Below, in pieces: positions 1-7,560 of a stretch of DNA of 22,911 bases (its first letter is position 1; each line of letters begins with the position of its first letter). Below the pieces are notes generated by a model. That model did not search any database and had not been told where the DNA came from. It saw nothing but the letters and a program-made list of their open reading frames with translations. This stretch comes from Halococcaceae archaeon (GTDB lineage: Archaea > Halobacteriota > Halobacteria > Halobacteriales > Halalkalicoccaceae), in contig SKWB01000368.1 of NCBI GenBank assembly GCA_007129135.1, positions 1-22,911 of the forward strand. Direction: 5' to 3'. The translations under genes were made by a program, and so were the position numbers.

Positions 1-105
1 GCCGGCCTTGAACGCGAGTTCGGAGAGCGCCTCGCGCAGTTCCTCGTGGGTGAGCGCTCCGAAGAGGTCGACCACCCCGGCCAGTTCGTCGTGGCTCGTC
101 GCCAT
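1..105 (-). CDS. Partial haloarchaeal hypothetical protein (N-terminus only)
   Basis: The minus strand reads from an ATG at 105 off the left edge, giving 35 residues that begin MATSHDELAGVVDLFG and continue with ALTHEELREALSELAF. The text is open, helical and acidic, as in a genuine haloarchaeal protein. The 'DELAGVVDLFGALT.EEL' pattern reminds me of an uncharacterised haloarchaeal family (possibly DUF7109), but this is from memory. It is divergent from the winged-helix gene at 178, with 72 bases between the two starts, so the promoters of both must lie in that gap. No function can be assigned from the fragment. Confidence 0.6.
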   Translation of the reverse strand, partial: MATSHDELAGVVDLFGALTHEELREALSELAFKAG

Positions 106-177
106 ACCCCCTCGAACGAGCGCCTCCCTATGAGTCTTCCCCGAAACGGTTTGGTCCCCAGCCTCCTCTCCCTCCCT

Positions 178-432
178 ATGCGCGAGAAGCCGACGGAGGA
201 GGCGCTGCTCGACTCGCTCTCCGAGACGCCACGGCCGACGGCGGCCGTGGCGAGCGACCTCTCGGTCGAGGTCGCCCTCGTCGAGAGGCGGCTCTCCGCG
301 CTCGAAGCGGAGGGTCGAGTCCTCGCCACCGAGGAGGGGTGGGTGCGGCGAACCGACGCCGACACGGACGAGCTACTGGACGAGAGCGAACGGCTGATCC
401 GCGACCGACTCGGCCGGGATCCGCGACGGTAG
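178..432 (+). CDS. Small winged-helix-like protein
   Basis: This 84-residue protein starts MREKPTEEALLDSLSETPRP. Residues about 5-55 have the layout of a winged helix-turn-helix: a helix, the turn around TAAVASDLSVEVALVERRL, a second helix SALEAEGRVL, then a short wing ATEEGWVRR. The C-terminal 25 residues are acidic and helical. The frame stays open upstream to 46, but the extension is rich in Pro, Arg and Ser, unlike a haloarchaeal protein, and an ATG at 130 is also possible. The ATG at 178 was preferred because acidic, structured sequence begins there. It may bind DNA and control itself or the divergent gene; no target is visible. Confidence 0.6.
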   Translation: MREKPTEEALLDSLSETPRPTAAVASDLSVEVALVERRLSALEAEGRVLATEEGWVRRTDADTDELLDESERLIRDRLGRDPRR

Positions 433-436
433 CCCG

Positions 437-1363
437 CTATCCCCGGCCGAACAGCGCCGCGAGCCGCAGGCCCTCGGTACGGATCGCCCGTCGTTTCACG
501 AGCGCGAAGCCGACACAGATCAGACAGAAGCCGCCGACGGTCGCGAGGTCGATCGTCTCGCCGACCCAGAAGTAGCCTCCGACCGCGGCGAAGACCGGCG
601 TCGCGTAGGAGATGAGCGTGACCTGGATCGAGCCGACCCGCGAGAGCAGTTCGAAGTAGATGAGGTAGCCGACCGCGCTCGCGAGTATCGCGAGGTAGGC
701 GAGCGCGAACAGCGCTTCGGCCGACCAGACCGCCGCCGCGAACGACTCGCCGGGGAGCGAGAGGCTGACGAGGTGGAGACAGCCCGCCCCCAGGAGGTTC
801 GACCAGCCGGTCATCCCCTCGGTCGAGATGGAGGGGTCGAGACGCTGGACGAGGACGCTCCCGAGCGCGACGCTCACCGCGGCGCCGAGGACGAGCAGCG
901 TGCCGATCACGTCGCTCGCGAGCAGGTTCGAGGGGTCGGGTCGGGCGACGAAGCCAACCCCGAGGAGCCCGATCAGGAGGCCGGTCACTCCGGTGAGTGA
1001 GAGCCGCTCGGCCGGGAGCAGTCCGCGGGCGAAGCCGGTCGCGAGGATCGGGTTCGTGGCGATGACGACCGCTGCGACCGCGGCGGTGACCGACTGCTGG
1101 CCGACGAACAGCAACGCGTTGTACGCGCCGATGACGACGGTGCCGCCGACGAGGACGGCGAGGAGGTCCGCGCGGGTCCGGGGCCGCCAGTACTCGACGC
1201 GCCAGGCGGCGTAGGCGAGGACGAGTACTCCCGCGATGTCGTAGCGGATCGCCGCGAAGAGCACGGGCGGGAGGTACGCGAGGCCGGCGCTGATCGCGGC
1301 GAAGGCGACCCCCCAGATCACCGCGAGGACCAGAAAGAGCAGGACGTTCGTGCGGCCGGTCAC
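437..1363 (-). CDS. EamA/DMT-superfamily transporter
   Basis: This 308-residue integral membrane protein has about ten hydrophobic segments arranged as two EamA repeats. The first begins at TNVLLFLVLAVIWGVAFAAI and the second near GTLLVLGAAVSVALGSVLV. The phrase AVIWGVAFAAI and the segment TAAVAAVVIATNPILATGFA are typical of the drug/metabolite transporter superfamily, which exports small metabolites or amino acids; the substrate cannot be read. The frame runs upstream to 1480, but that stretch is Arg/Gly/Pro-rich and overlaps the end of the upstream glycosyltransferase gene. A GTG at 1363, directly before the first membrane helix, is the likely start. It lies 44 bases after the stop of the glycosyltransferase and may share its transcript. 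Confidence 0.85.
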   Translation of the reverse strand: MTGRTNVLLFLVLAVIWGVAFAAISAGLAYLPPVLFAAIRYDIAGVLVLAYAAWRVEYWRPRTRADLLAVLVGGTVVIGAYNALLFVGQQSVTAAVAAVVIATNPILATGFARGLLPAERLSLTGVTGLLIGLLGVGFVARPDPSNLLASDVIGTLLVLGAAVSVALGSVLVQRLDPSISTEGMTGWSNLLGAGCLHLVSLSLPGESFAAAVWSAEALFALAYLAILASAVGYLIYFELLSRVGSIQVTLISYATPVFAAVGGYFWVGETIDLATVGGFCLICVGFALVKRRAIRTEGLRLAALFGRG

Positions 1364-1407
1364 GACCGGAGTCGCACCGGAAGCCCGATGAGCGTTGTGT
1401 TCCCGGG

Positions 1408-2499
1408 CTATCGCACCGCGTCCAAGTCCGCGGCGGCCGCGGCGAGCACGTCCTCCGGGTGGATCGGCGCGTCCCGCCACGCGGGCAGCCGGGGATCGGC
1501 ACCCGGCGGGACGATCGCTTCCGCGTACCGCTCGACCTGTCCGCGTTCGGCCTCCACGTCGTAGTCGAGCCCGTTGAAGGTCGCGTCGGCAGCGTACGCC
1601 CGGATCAGCCCCTCGGCCTGGCTTCGGTACCGCTCCGGGAGTCGCCCGTAGTCCGGTTCCACCCCTCCGTCCTCGACCGCACGACTGAGCGCCTCGCCCA
1701 CCCCCTCGGCCATCGCTTCCAGCCCCGAATCGCCGGCCACGGCGCGGTGTTCGTGTTCGTGAACCCCGAGGTCGACCTGTGCGCTGCCCTCGCTCCCGAC
1801 GGCCGAGAACGCGTCGCCGAGCGTCGCCACCTCGAAGCCCCAGCCGGGGTCGGCGCGGATCGATCTCGCCACATCCGCACGCATCCCCACCTCCCCCGAG
1901 AGCGGGTAGCGGAACGCCGAGAGGTACTCGAGGATCGCCGCGCCGCGCCCCTCGGAGAGCGCCCGGAGCAGCGGTGCGACGAACAGCCGGTAGAGCCGGC
2001 CGTAGAGCCGCCCCGCCTCGAACCGGGCGTAGTAGCCCTTCGTGAACCCGAACGTCGAGAGCGGCGCGAGCAGTCGCGGGACGTGCGCCGCAGTGTAGCT
2101 CCTCGTGTCCGCGTCGTGGACCGCGAGGTACTCCGCACGCTCGGCCGCGACGCCGAGCGAGAGCCAGAGGTCGGTCCCCTTCCCGCCCTGCCCGTCGAGG
2201 GCCTCCGCCGAGAGCAGGTCGGTGAGTCGAGGGCCGTTACACCAGAGCAGCGTGAGCGGGAGATCGAACCCGGAGAGCCACCGCTCGATACCCGCTACCT
2301 CCGTCTCCGGCGTGCGAAGCGGGACGATCACCTCGCCGGGATCGACGCCGGCGAGCACCTCCAGCGTGTGCTCGGTCGCCGGCGAACCGCCCTCGCGACT
2401 CGCCATCGGGACGATCACCGCGGCGTCCGAGAGCGGGGCGTCGGGGACCGGATCGGTGAGGTCGTGCAGCGTCGCGATCCGTTCCTGGGCGTACTCCAT
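1408..2499 (-). CDS. gpgS: GT81-type glucosyl-3-phosphoglycerate synthase
   Basis: This 363-residue GT-A fold glycosyltransferase probably transfers glucose from an NDP-glucose to 3-phosphoglycerate, the first step towards glucosylglycerate, a compatible solute or glycolipid precursor. Visible marks are the nucleotide-binding start AAVIVPMASREGG (26-38), GGKGTDLW (105-112), the metal-binding HDADT (128-132, in place of DxD), the FTKGYYARFEAGRLYGR segment (152-168) and QVDLGVHEHEHR (241-252), which corresponds to the conserved His region of GT81 enzymes. The ATG at 2499 is preceded by GGGAGAGGTG, an unusually good Shine-Dalgarno for this window, so it was chosen over the open upstream Arg-rich frame to 2736. 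A mannosyl- rather than glucosyl-donor cannot be excluded. Confidence 0.75.
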   Translation of the reverse strand: MEYAQERIATLHDLTDPVPDAPLSDAAVIVPMASREGGSPATEHTLEVLAGVDPGEVIVPLRTPETEVAGIERWLSGFDLPLTLLWCNGPRLTDLLSAEALDGQGGKGTDLWLSLGVAAERAEYLAVHDADTRSYTAAHVPRLLAPLSTFGFTKGYYARFEAGRLYGRLYRLFVAPLLRALSEGRGAAILEYLSAFRYPLSGEVGMRADVARSIRADPGWGFEVATLGDAFSAVGSEGSAQVDLGVHEHEHRAVAGDSGLEAMAEGVGEALSRAVEDGGVEPDYGRLPERYRSQAEGLIRAYAADATFNGLDYDVEAERGQVERYAEAIVPPGADPRLPAWRDAPIHPEDVLAAAAADLDAVR

Positions 2500-2942
2500 C
2501 ACCTCTCCCTTCGGCCGAGCGGGCAAAAGGGGGCGGATCGCTCGGGACGCCCGATCGCGATCGGACGAGTCCCCGTCGGAGAACGGATCTGCCGCGGTCG
2601 GACCATCTCTGCGGGTCGTCCGAACACGGGGACGCGAGAGGGACCCCCGTACGCTCTCGGGACACGACGGGGCGATCCTCGGGCGGGGAAACGATCTCAG
2701 GGTGTGAGAGCGCGTTTCGCGGAGAAATCGTATCACACGGTGCGACTATGAGCTCGGATCCGCATCCTCCTCGGAAGGATGAGGACGGCCGAACCCGGCG
2801 ACCGGCGGAGGGGCGGAGAGCGAACGAGAGCGTCCCGCGGGTGGAGAGCGGGTCGCACCGTGGGAGGACCACGGGAGCCCGACGCGCGAGGGAGCGGTGG
2901 CACCGAACCCGGTGACGGGTCGGAAGAGCGAGGGTCACGACG
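2500..2942. other. 443-base intergenic region without a convincing gene
   Basis: The stretch lies between two divergent genes. It contains the gpgS promoter, a short hairpin (CATCCT at 2763-2768 with AGGATG at 2776-2781) and an open frame of 55 codons starting at ATG 2748. That product would be rich in Arg, Pro and Ser and basic, unlike the acidic proteome, so it was not called. No clear TATA box stands 27 bases before the lipoprotein start at 2943, so that gene probably has a longer leader beginning somewhere in this region. Confidence 0.5.
2524..2530 (-). promoter_or_regulatory. TATA-like box for gpgS
   Basis: The minus strand reads CTTTTGC about 27 bases upstream of the gpgS ATG. The same CCCTTTTGC text recurs upstream of the aldo/keto reductase at the same distance. 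The gene also has a Shine-Dalgarno, so whether the transcript is truly leaderless is open. Confidence 0.4.
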
Positions 2943-3818
2943 ATGAAGGGACCGAGCGACGCGGATAGGGTTCGACGACGACGGATACTCCGGGTGCTGG
3001 GCGCTGTGGGTACCGTCGGTGTGGCTGGCTGTCTCGGTGACGACGGCGACGAGAGCGATGACGACACCGGAACGGACGACTCGGGCGATGACGACCCGGA
3101 GACGACCGACGACGGCGACGAACCGGACGATACGACCGACGACGACTCGGAAGAGGGCCCAGACGATTCGGACGACACGGCCGACGACGAGGACCCGGAC
3201 GATTCGGAGGACGCGGAGGACCTCCTCCCGTCGGAGGTCGACTTCGAACCGGAAGAGGGCTGGAACGACGACCACCACGACGTCGAGGTGCCGGACGAAC
3301 CCGGCACGATGATCGCCGTGATCGGCGACGAGCGGATCGAACTCACGACCCTTCCGGACGCCCCCTGTGTCGGTGGACCGCTGGATGAGGAGAGCTACGA
3401 CGAGACGATCGAGGCGGACGAGTGGTCGAACGATCCCTTCTTCAACGCTCTCGCGGGCTTCGGCACCGAGGAAGGCGAGGGGGAGTTCCCCGACGACGTC
3501 GCGATCGCCGTGATCCAGAGTTTCGTCGTCCCGGAGATGGGCACGCTCGAACTGCTCCGCCGGGACTCCATCGAGGTCACCGTGCGGGGGGACGCGACGA
3601 ACGTGTTCGGCTTCGAGTACCGCGAGGGTCCGGACGGAACCGTCGAAGAGGACCTCCCGGCGGGGACGACCGCCGGCGCCGTCGTCGACGAACCGATGAT
3701 CCGGTGGGGTCGGGACGGCGTGGTCACGGCCGTCGGCGAGATACCCGACGAAGCCGCGGACGAAAGCGACGTCCCGCCTGGCCCGTTCGAGATCGGCTTC
3801 CGCTGCGAGGAGGGGTGA
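2943..3818 (+). CDS. Asp-rich Tat-type lipoprotein of unknown function
   Basis: This 291-residue protein starts with a short twin-arginine-like signal (RRRRILRVLG, 11-20) followed by a lipobox GVAGC with the lipidated Cys at position 30, so it should be exported folded and anchored on the outer face of the membrane. Residues about 32-95 are an almost pure Asp/Glu/Thr/Ser tether. The remaining 190 residues form an acidic globular domain that begins around LLPSEVDFEPEEGWNDD and has one pair of cysteines (CVGG and FRCEEG near the end). No family was recognised. The tether is GAC-repeat DNA, which makes long antisense frames here meaningless. The architecture is common among haloarchaeal surface lipoproteins, including solute-binding and redox proteins, but no such domain can be named here. 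Confidence 0.85.
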   Translation: MKGPSDADRVRRRRILRVLGAVGTVGVAGCLGDDGDESDDDTGTDDSGDDDPETTDDGDEPDDTTDDDSEEGPDDSDDTADDEDPDDSEDAEDLLPSEVDFEPEEGWNDDHHDVEVPDEPGTMIAVIGDERIELTTLPDAPCVGGPLDEESYDETIEADEWSNDPFFNALAGFGTEEGEGEFPDDVAIAVIQSFVVPEMGTLELLRRDSIEVTVRGDATNVFGFEYREGPDGTVEEDLPAGTTAGAVVDEPMIRWGRDGVVTAVGEIPDEAADESDVPPGPFEIGFRCEEG

Positions 3819-4084
3819 CAGATCGGTGGGGCGAGCGGGGACGACCGCGAGGGAGCGTGTGAACGGTCGAGACCGAGCGGGTCCGGCGGTCGGTTCGGAC
3901 GACGGTTCGGTGTACCCAGGGACGTAGTGGGTGACCGGATTATCCGGGTGAGCCTGAAACGGATGGAGAGGCGAACGGTAGTCCCGAAATCGGTCGGAGT
4001 CACCGAGCACGAACCCAACTAGTCGCGGGTCGTTTCAGCCCAGAGACCCGCCGACGGAGACGTCTCCACCCGTTCGGGGACCGC

Positions 4085-5245
4085 TTATCGCGGGTCGATC
4101 CGCCCGGTGGCGAGCAGCGCACCGACCACGACCACGAGCGCAGCGAGCGAGAGCGAGAGCCCCTGGAAGACCGCGTCGTAGGGGATTCCCCGTTCGACGA
4201 GTTCGCCGACGAACCAGCTTCCGAGCGACTGGCCGAGCATCATCCCGCCGCTGAACACGGCGTACGCCCCGCCGCGGTGCTCGTCGGGGAACGCCGAGAG
4301 CAGGACGGCGTCGGCCGCGGGGTAGATGCTGTGGATGACGTAGCCGACGAACGCGCTCACGAGGAGGATGCCGACCAGACCCTCGGTCACGGTGAGGAGC
4401 AGGACGCCCCCGATGAACGTGACGATGATCCCCGCCAGGTAGGGCACGCTCGGGACCCGGTCGATCAGGATCCCGCTCAGCCAGAAGGCGGGAACGCCCG
4501 CGGCGAAGACGACCGTGAGGAGGTTCCGTGCCGTGGCGGGGGCGAACCCACGCGCCTCCATGTAGGAGGGGTAGAAGTTGAACAGCCCCTGCCAGACGAA
4601 GCTCGTCGCGCCGAAGACCACCACCCCCAGGACGATCAGCGACCACTCCGCGCGGATCGCCCCGAGGAAGTCCCGATCCGCGCCGCTCGCGGCGGGGAAC
4701 TCCGTTCGGCGGGCCATGAGCGTGAAGTAGACCGTCGAGAGGAGCGCGCCGAGGCCGATGGCGACGAAGACGAGCCGCCAGGAGACGAACAGCGCCAGCG
4801 AGACCATCGGCGCGGCGACCACCGCGGAGAGCTGTGCGGCGGTGCCGTGGATGCCGAGCGCCCGACCCACCCGCTCGGTGTAGAGTTCGGCGATCAGCGG
4901 GTGTGCCGAGACGAAGTACGCCCCGCTCGCGGTCCCCAACAGGGCCGCACCGATCGCGAGCGTGAGTATCGAGTTCGCGAGCGTCGCGACGACCGAGGAG
5001 AGGGTGAGCATCACGCCGGTCGCGAGTACCATCTGGTGTCTGGGATAGATCGTCAGCAGGTAGCCCGTCGGAATCCGGGGGATGGCGCTCCCGACCCAGA
5101 CGAGGGTGACGATCAGCCCGACCGTCGCCGGACCGACACCGAAGGCCTCCTGCAGCGGCTCCACGAGCGGTGCGAAGACCACCCTCGCGAGGTTCACGAG
5201 GAAGACCATCGCACAGAGCGAGCCGAAGACGCCGCTGCGTGTCAC
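4085..5245 (-). CDS. Major facilitator superfamily (MFS) transporter
   Basis: This 386-residue protein has about twelve hydrophobic helices in two halves separated by the polar loop MARRTEFPAASGADRD (near residue 185). Family signs are the N-terminal LARVVFAPLVEPLQEAFGVG and IPRIPTGYLLTIYPRH, the second loop that corresponds to the MFS motif A region, and GGMMLGQSLGSWFVGEL in the last third. It probably moves a small organic solute or drug with proton or sodium coupling; the substrate cannot be told. The start is a GTG at 5245 directly before the first helix. The gene is divergent from the small membrane-protein gene at 5336, leaving a 90-base promoter gap. Confidence 0.85.
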   Translation of the reverse strand: MTRSGVFGSLCAMVFLVNLARVVFAPLVEPLQEAFGVGPATVGLIVTLVWVGSAIPRIPTGYLLTIYPRHQMVLATGVMLTLSSVVATLANSILTLAIGAALLGTASGAYFVSAHPLIAELYTERVGRALGIHGTAAQLSAVVAAPMVSLALFVSWRLVFVAIGLGALLSTVYFTLMARRTEFPAASGADRDFLGAIRAEWSLIVLGVVVFGATSFVWQGLFNFYPSYMEARGFAPATARNLLTVVFAAGVPAFWLSGILIDRVPSVPYLAGIIVTFIGGVLLLTVTEGLVGILLVSAFVGYVIHSIYPAADAVLLSAFPDEHRGGAYAVFSGGMMLGQSLGSWFVGELVERGIPYDAVFQGLSLSLAALVVVVGALLATGRIDPR

Positions 5246-5335
5246 GGTCGTGAGGAGCGGAGCGGAGGGCTCAACCCTTTCGAATCGTAGGTCCCGCGCG
5301 AACGTTCATACGGGTCTACGGTCGAGATACGACGT

Positions 5336-5581
5336 ATGGTCGAAACGGCGCTCGTCGTCGCTGTCCTCCTCGCCCTCGCGATGCAGTACGGGACGGTGGT
5401 CTCGGTCCACCGCGACGCCCGGAGCCGCGGCACCGACGATCGGATCGACTACGCCTGGCCGGCGATCTCCCTCCCGTTCGTCGGGTTCGTCGTGATCCTC
5501 GCGTTCCTCTACGACCAGGAGAAGGTTCGGCCCGCCGGCCGAGCGCCGGATCCCGGAGGAGAACTCGAAGACGACCCCTGA
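5336..5581 (+). CDS. Small two-helix membrane protein
   Basis: This 81-residue protein has a hydrophobic helix at about 3-22 (ETALVVAVLLALAMQYGTVV), a charged loop HRDARSRGTDDR, a second helix at about 43-62 (AWPAISLPFVGFVVILAFLY) and a polar tail rich in Pro, Gly and Asp. The ATG at 5336 follows a TTCATAC box (5305-5311) at 27 bases, suggesting a leaderless transcript. The function is unknown. It diverges from the MFS gene and is followed by a second tiny membrane ORF on the opposite strand. Confidence 0.75.
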   Translation: MVETALVVAVLLALAMQYGTVVSVHRDARSRGTDDRIDYAWPAISLPFVGFVVILAFLYDQEKVRPAGRAPDPGGELEDDP

Positions 5582-5605
5582 GTACCGCTCCGACCAGCGG
5601 ACGAA

Positions 5606-5710
5606 CTAGGGGAGGACGCCGAGTCCCAGCGAGATGACCAGTGTCAATACCACCACGCCCAACACGCTGAGGACGGTCCCGAGCGTTCGTCTGTCTCGTT
5701 CCGCTAGCAC
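5606..5710 (-). CDS. Possible 34-residue single-helix membrane protein
   Basis: From a GTG at 5710 the minus strand encodes 34 residues: a charged start LAERDRRTLGT and then one clear hydrophobic helix made of VLSVLGVVVLTLVISLGLG, ending at TAG. The pattern of positive charges followed by one uninterrupted membrane segment is what real small haloarchaeal membrane proteins look like. It fills an otherwise empty gap between two genes. There is no strong Shine-Dalgarno and no other in-frame start before the upstream stop. The function is unknown and the call rests on composition alone. Confidence 0.45.
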   Translation of the reverse strand: MLAERDRRTLGTVLSVLGVVVLTLVISLGLGVLP

Positions 5711-5776
5711 GCGACCCGAGGTTTCACCCCGAGGTCACTCGAGGCATCTCCGGTTCTCCAGGCGGGAAGATCGGGT

Positions 5777-6097
5777 TCACCCGCGCATGTAGAGCGAGTA
5801 GAGGATACAGGCGAGGCCGACGACCTCGATCAGTCGGCTGACGATCGGCAGCGTGTAGGTGTAGGTGAAGGGGGTGAAGCCGAGTGCGTCGCCCACGGAG
5901 GCGGCGGCGAGCGAGAGGACGAACGGGGCGATGGTGACGAGCGCGAGGCCGGCCGCGAGGTAGAGCATCGGCCGGCTCTCCGCTCGTCGGTAGCCGCGGT
6001 AGGCCTGGAAGACGATGAGAAAGCCCATCGCCATCGCGAGCAGCGTCACGGCGAGTAAGAGGAGATACGCCAGAGCGGGACCGAAGAAGTGGTTCAT
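5777..6097 (-). CDS. Three-helix membrane protein paired with winged-helix regulator (DUF7521-like)
   Basis: This 106-residue protein has three or four hydrophobic helices: about 5-30 (PALAYLLLLAVTLLAMAMGF), 43-65 (PMLYLAAGLALVTIAPFVLS) and 80-103 (TLPIVSRLIEVVGLACILYS). The ATG at 6097 overlaps the stop of the upstream winged-helix gene by four bases (ATGA), so the pair is translationally coupled. I associate this layout, a winged-helix regulator followed by a short FQAYRGYRR-containing membrane protein, with the haloarchaeal DUF7521 family, from memory. It may serve as a membrane sensor or anchor for the regulator, but that is inference. Confidence 0.75.
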   Translation of the reverse strand: MNHFFGPALAYLLLLAVTLLAMAMGFLIVFQAYRGYRRAESRPMLYLAAGLALVTIAPFVLSLAAASVGDALGFTPFTYTYTLPIVSRLIEVVGLACILYSLYMRG

Positions 6098-6441
6098 CGG
6101 ACCCCCTCCCAGAGCCGGGCGAAGCGGTCGGCTGGGTCCTCTTCTTCTATCTCGACGCCGACTGTGAGTTCGCCCTCGCTCAACTCGACCGTGACGCGCC
6201 GGAGGGTGGCCTCGTAGACGCCGTAGTGTCTCCCCTCCTCGCCGATCCGGGTGTACTCCTCGACGAGGCCACACTCGATCAGGCGGTCGATACGCCGGTA
6301 GATCGTCGGGAGCGACGCGTCACACGCCTCGCTCAGGGCTTTCGCTGACATCGCTTGCTCGCTCGCCTCCGTGAGGATCGCACGCGCGTACTCGTCGTCG
6401 AGCAGCGCGAACAGTTCGTCGGGGGGCGGCTCCTCACTCAC
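6094..6441 (-). CDS. Winged helix-turn-helix transcriptional regulator
   Basis: This 115-residue protein has an ArsR-like winged-helix domain at about 8-70: DELFALLDDEYARAILTEAS, then the recognition region MSAKALSEACDASLPTIYRR and the wing region RIDRLIECGLVEEY. The C-terminal 40 residues form an acidic beta-rich extension (RRVTVELSEGELTVGVEIEE). The GTG at 6441 was chosen because the upstream part of the open frame is Arg/Ser/Pro-rich, and GGGGAGAG lies just before it. Its end overlaps the next gene, a membrane protein, by four bases, and the two probably act together. Confidence 0.8.
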   Translation of the reverse strand: MSEEPPPDELFALLDDEYARAILTEASEQAMSAKALSEACDASLPTIYRRIDRLIECGLVEEYTRIGEEGRHYGVYEATLRRVTVELSEGELTVGVEIEEEDPADRFARLWEGVR

Positions 6442-6572
6442 GGCTCTCCCCTCTCGATCCGTCGACCTAAACACGAGGGTGGTTTTCCGACCCGGAGAAT
6501 CGCTTTCGGCACCGGCATCGCCGTCGCGTCGCGCCGAGTCGACGCCCCGAACCTGGCTCCTCGACCTCCCCG

Positions 6573-7400
6573 TCACGGGTCGAGGCGCTCCCTGAGCGCC
6601 CGCTCGTCACCCCTGAGTTCGACGTAGGCCCGCGCGTAGATCGCGAGCGCGATTATCACGGTGAGCGAGGCGAGCGGGACCATCGCCAGCGTCGGGAGGA
6701 GCTCGCCGGGGAGGACGAACGTCGGTGCGGTGATACCGGCCTGCATCGCCCAGATCAGCGCCGCGAGCGCGAACAGTCGAAGGCGGTGGCCGGAGGCCAG
6801 CCGCCAGCTATCGCGAAGCGAGGTGAGCGCCCGTGCGTCGCGAACCGCGATCTCGTAGGTGACGAAGAGGAGACTGACGACGAGGAAGAGCGAGAGCAGG
6901 AGGCCCACAATGGCCATCAGTAGGATCACTCCGACGAGCGCGAGGCCGGACACCTCGCCTATCAACCAGACGAGCGAGACGAACGGGAGGGCGAAGGCGA
7001 CGACGTAGAGGACGAAGACGAGGAGGTCGGCGACGAGCGCGCTCACGGTCGCCCGGCCGATCCGCCGGAAGACGTACGCGTCGGGGATCCGATCGCGTGC
7101 GCCCCCGACGAACGACCGGATCGCGACGATCGAGACCGGAACGCTGAGCAGACTCGCCAGGGCCGTCGTGAAGAACGTCGCGACGGCGCCGACCGCGACC
7201 GGGAGCTCTTCGCCGGGCTCCGGGGCTCCCTCGGTCCCCACGAGGCCGTCGCCGATCGGGACGTAGACCTGTCCGGCGCTGTAGAGGAGGAACATCGACA
7301 AGAGCTGCACCGCCGCGAACAGCACGATCAGGACGAGCCCGTTCCGGCTCGCCGCGATCCGTGCGCCGTCGACGAGAACCGTCCGAAAGCGAAACGACAT
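6573..7400 (-). CDS. Multi-pass membrane protein of unknown function
   Basis: This 275-residue protein starts MSFRFRTVLVDGARIAASRN, followed by about six hydrophobic helices. The layout is a lone helix (LVLIVLFAAVQLLSMFLLYS), an outside loop containing VYVPIGDGLVGTEGAPEPGE, then five helices with the interhelical cytoplasmic segment RDARALTSLRDSWRLASGHR. That RDSW.L..G phrase recurs in haloarchaeal membrane families distantly like the glycerophosphodiester phosphodiesterase membrane domain (DUF7847-like, by memory). The ATG at 7400 has a TTTATAC box 27 bases upstream, so the transcript is probably leaderless and the open upstream extension is not used. It is 131 bases upstream of the winged-helix gene. 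Confidence 0.75.
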   Translation of the reverse strand: MSFRFRTVLVDGARIAASRNGLVLIVLFAAVQLLSMFLLYSAGQVYVPIGDGLVGTEGAPEPGEELPVAVGAVATFFTTALASLLSVPVSIVAIRSFVGGARDRIPDAYVFRRIGRATVSALVADLLVFVLYVVAFALPFVSLVWLIGEVSGLALVGVILLMAIVGLLLSLFLVVSLLFVTYEIAVRDARALTSLRDSWRLASGHRLRLFALAALIWAMQAGITAPTFVLPGELLPTLAMVPLASLTVIIALAIYARAYVELRGDERALRERLDP

Positions 7401-7423
7401 ATCGGCCAGTGGAGAGCCGGATC

Positions 7424-7430
7424 GTATAAA
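7424..7430 (-). promoter_or_regulatory. TATA box of the membrane-protein gene at 7400
   Basis: The minus strand reads TTTATAC with its centre about 27 bases before the ATG, the position expected for a leaderless haloarchaeal mRNA. It is one of the best TATA boxes in the window. Confidence 0.65.
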
Positions 7431-7530
7431 CCCGGCGCCACTGTTCTCACTCGGAAACTGACGATCCGACCCGGTCCTCGGATTGCAGGCCGCGGTTCTC
7501 ACCTCCAAACGTATACGATAGCCGGAGTGC

Positions 7531-7537
7531 TTTTACA
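7531..7537 (+). promoter_or_regulatory. TATA box of the zinc-finger gene
   Basis: TTTTACA lies about 27 bases before the GTG at 7561, and no Shine-Dalgarno precedes that GTG. Both facts support a leaderless transcript and fix the GTG as the start. Confidence 0.6.
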
Positions 7538-7560
7538 CGGCCACCGCCAATCGGTCTCCC

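Noticed and set aside
1459..2751. 430-codon plus-strand frame
   Set aside because: It is antisense to gpgS and basic in composition.
2748..2915. 55-codon plus-strand ORF in the gpgS-lipoprotein gap
   Set aside because: The product would be basic and Arg/Pro/Ser-rich, unlike the acidic proteome, with no TATA box or Shine-Dalgarno at the right distance.
3935..3947. CCGGAT T ATCCGG inverted repeat in the 266-base gap between lipoprotein and MFS genes
   Set aside because: The arms are short and the gap lies between two convergent gene ends, so there is no promoter for it to control; kept only as a note.
2733..4010. Long minus-strand frame opposite the Asp-rich lipoprotein
   Set aside because: It is antisense to a gene with a signal peptide and lipobox; its Arg/Val-rich text comes from reading GAC repeats backwards.
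4277..5290. 337-codon plus-strand frame
   Set aside because: It is antisense to the MFS transporter; the Glu/Arg/Asp-rich text is the usual mirror of membrane helices in this code.
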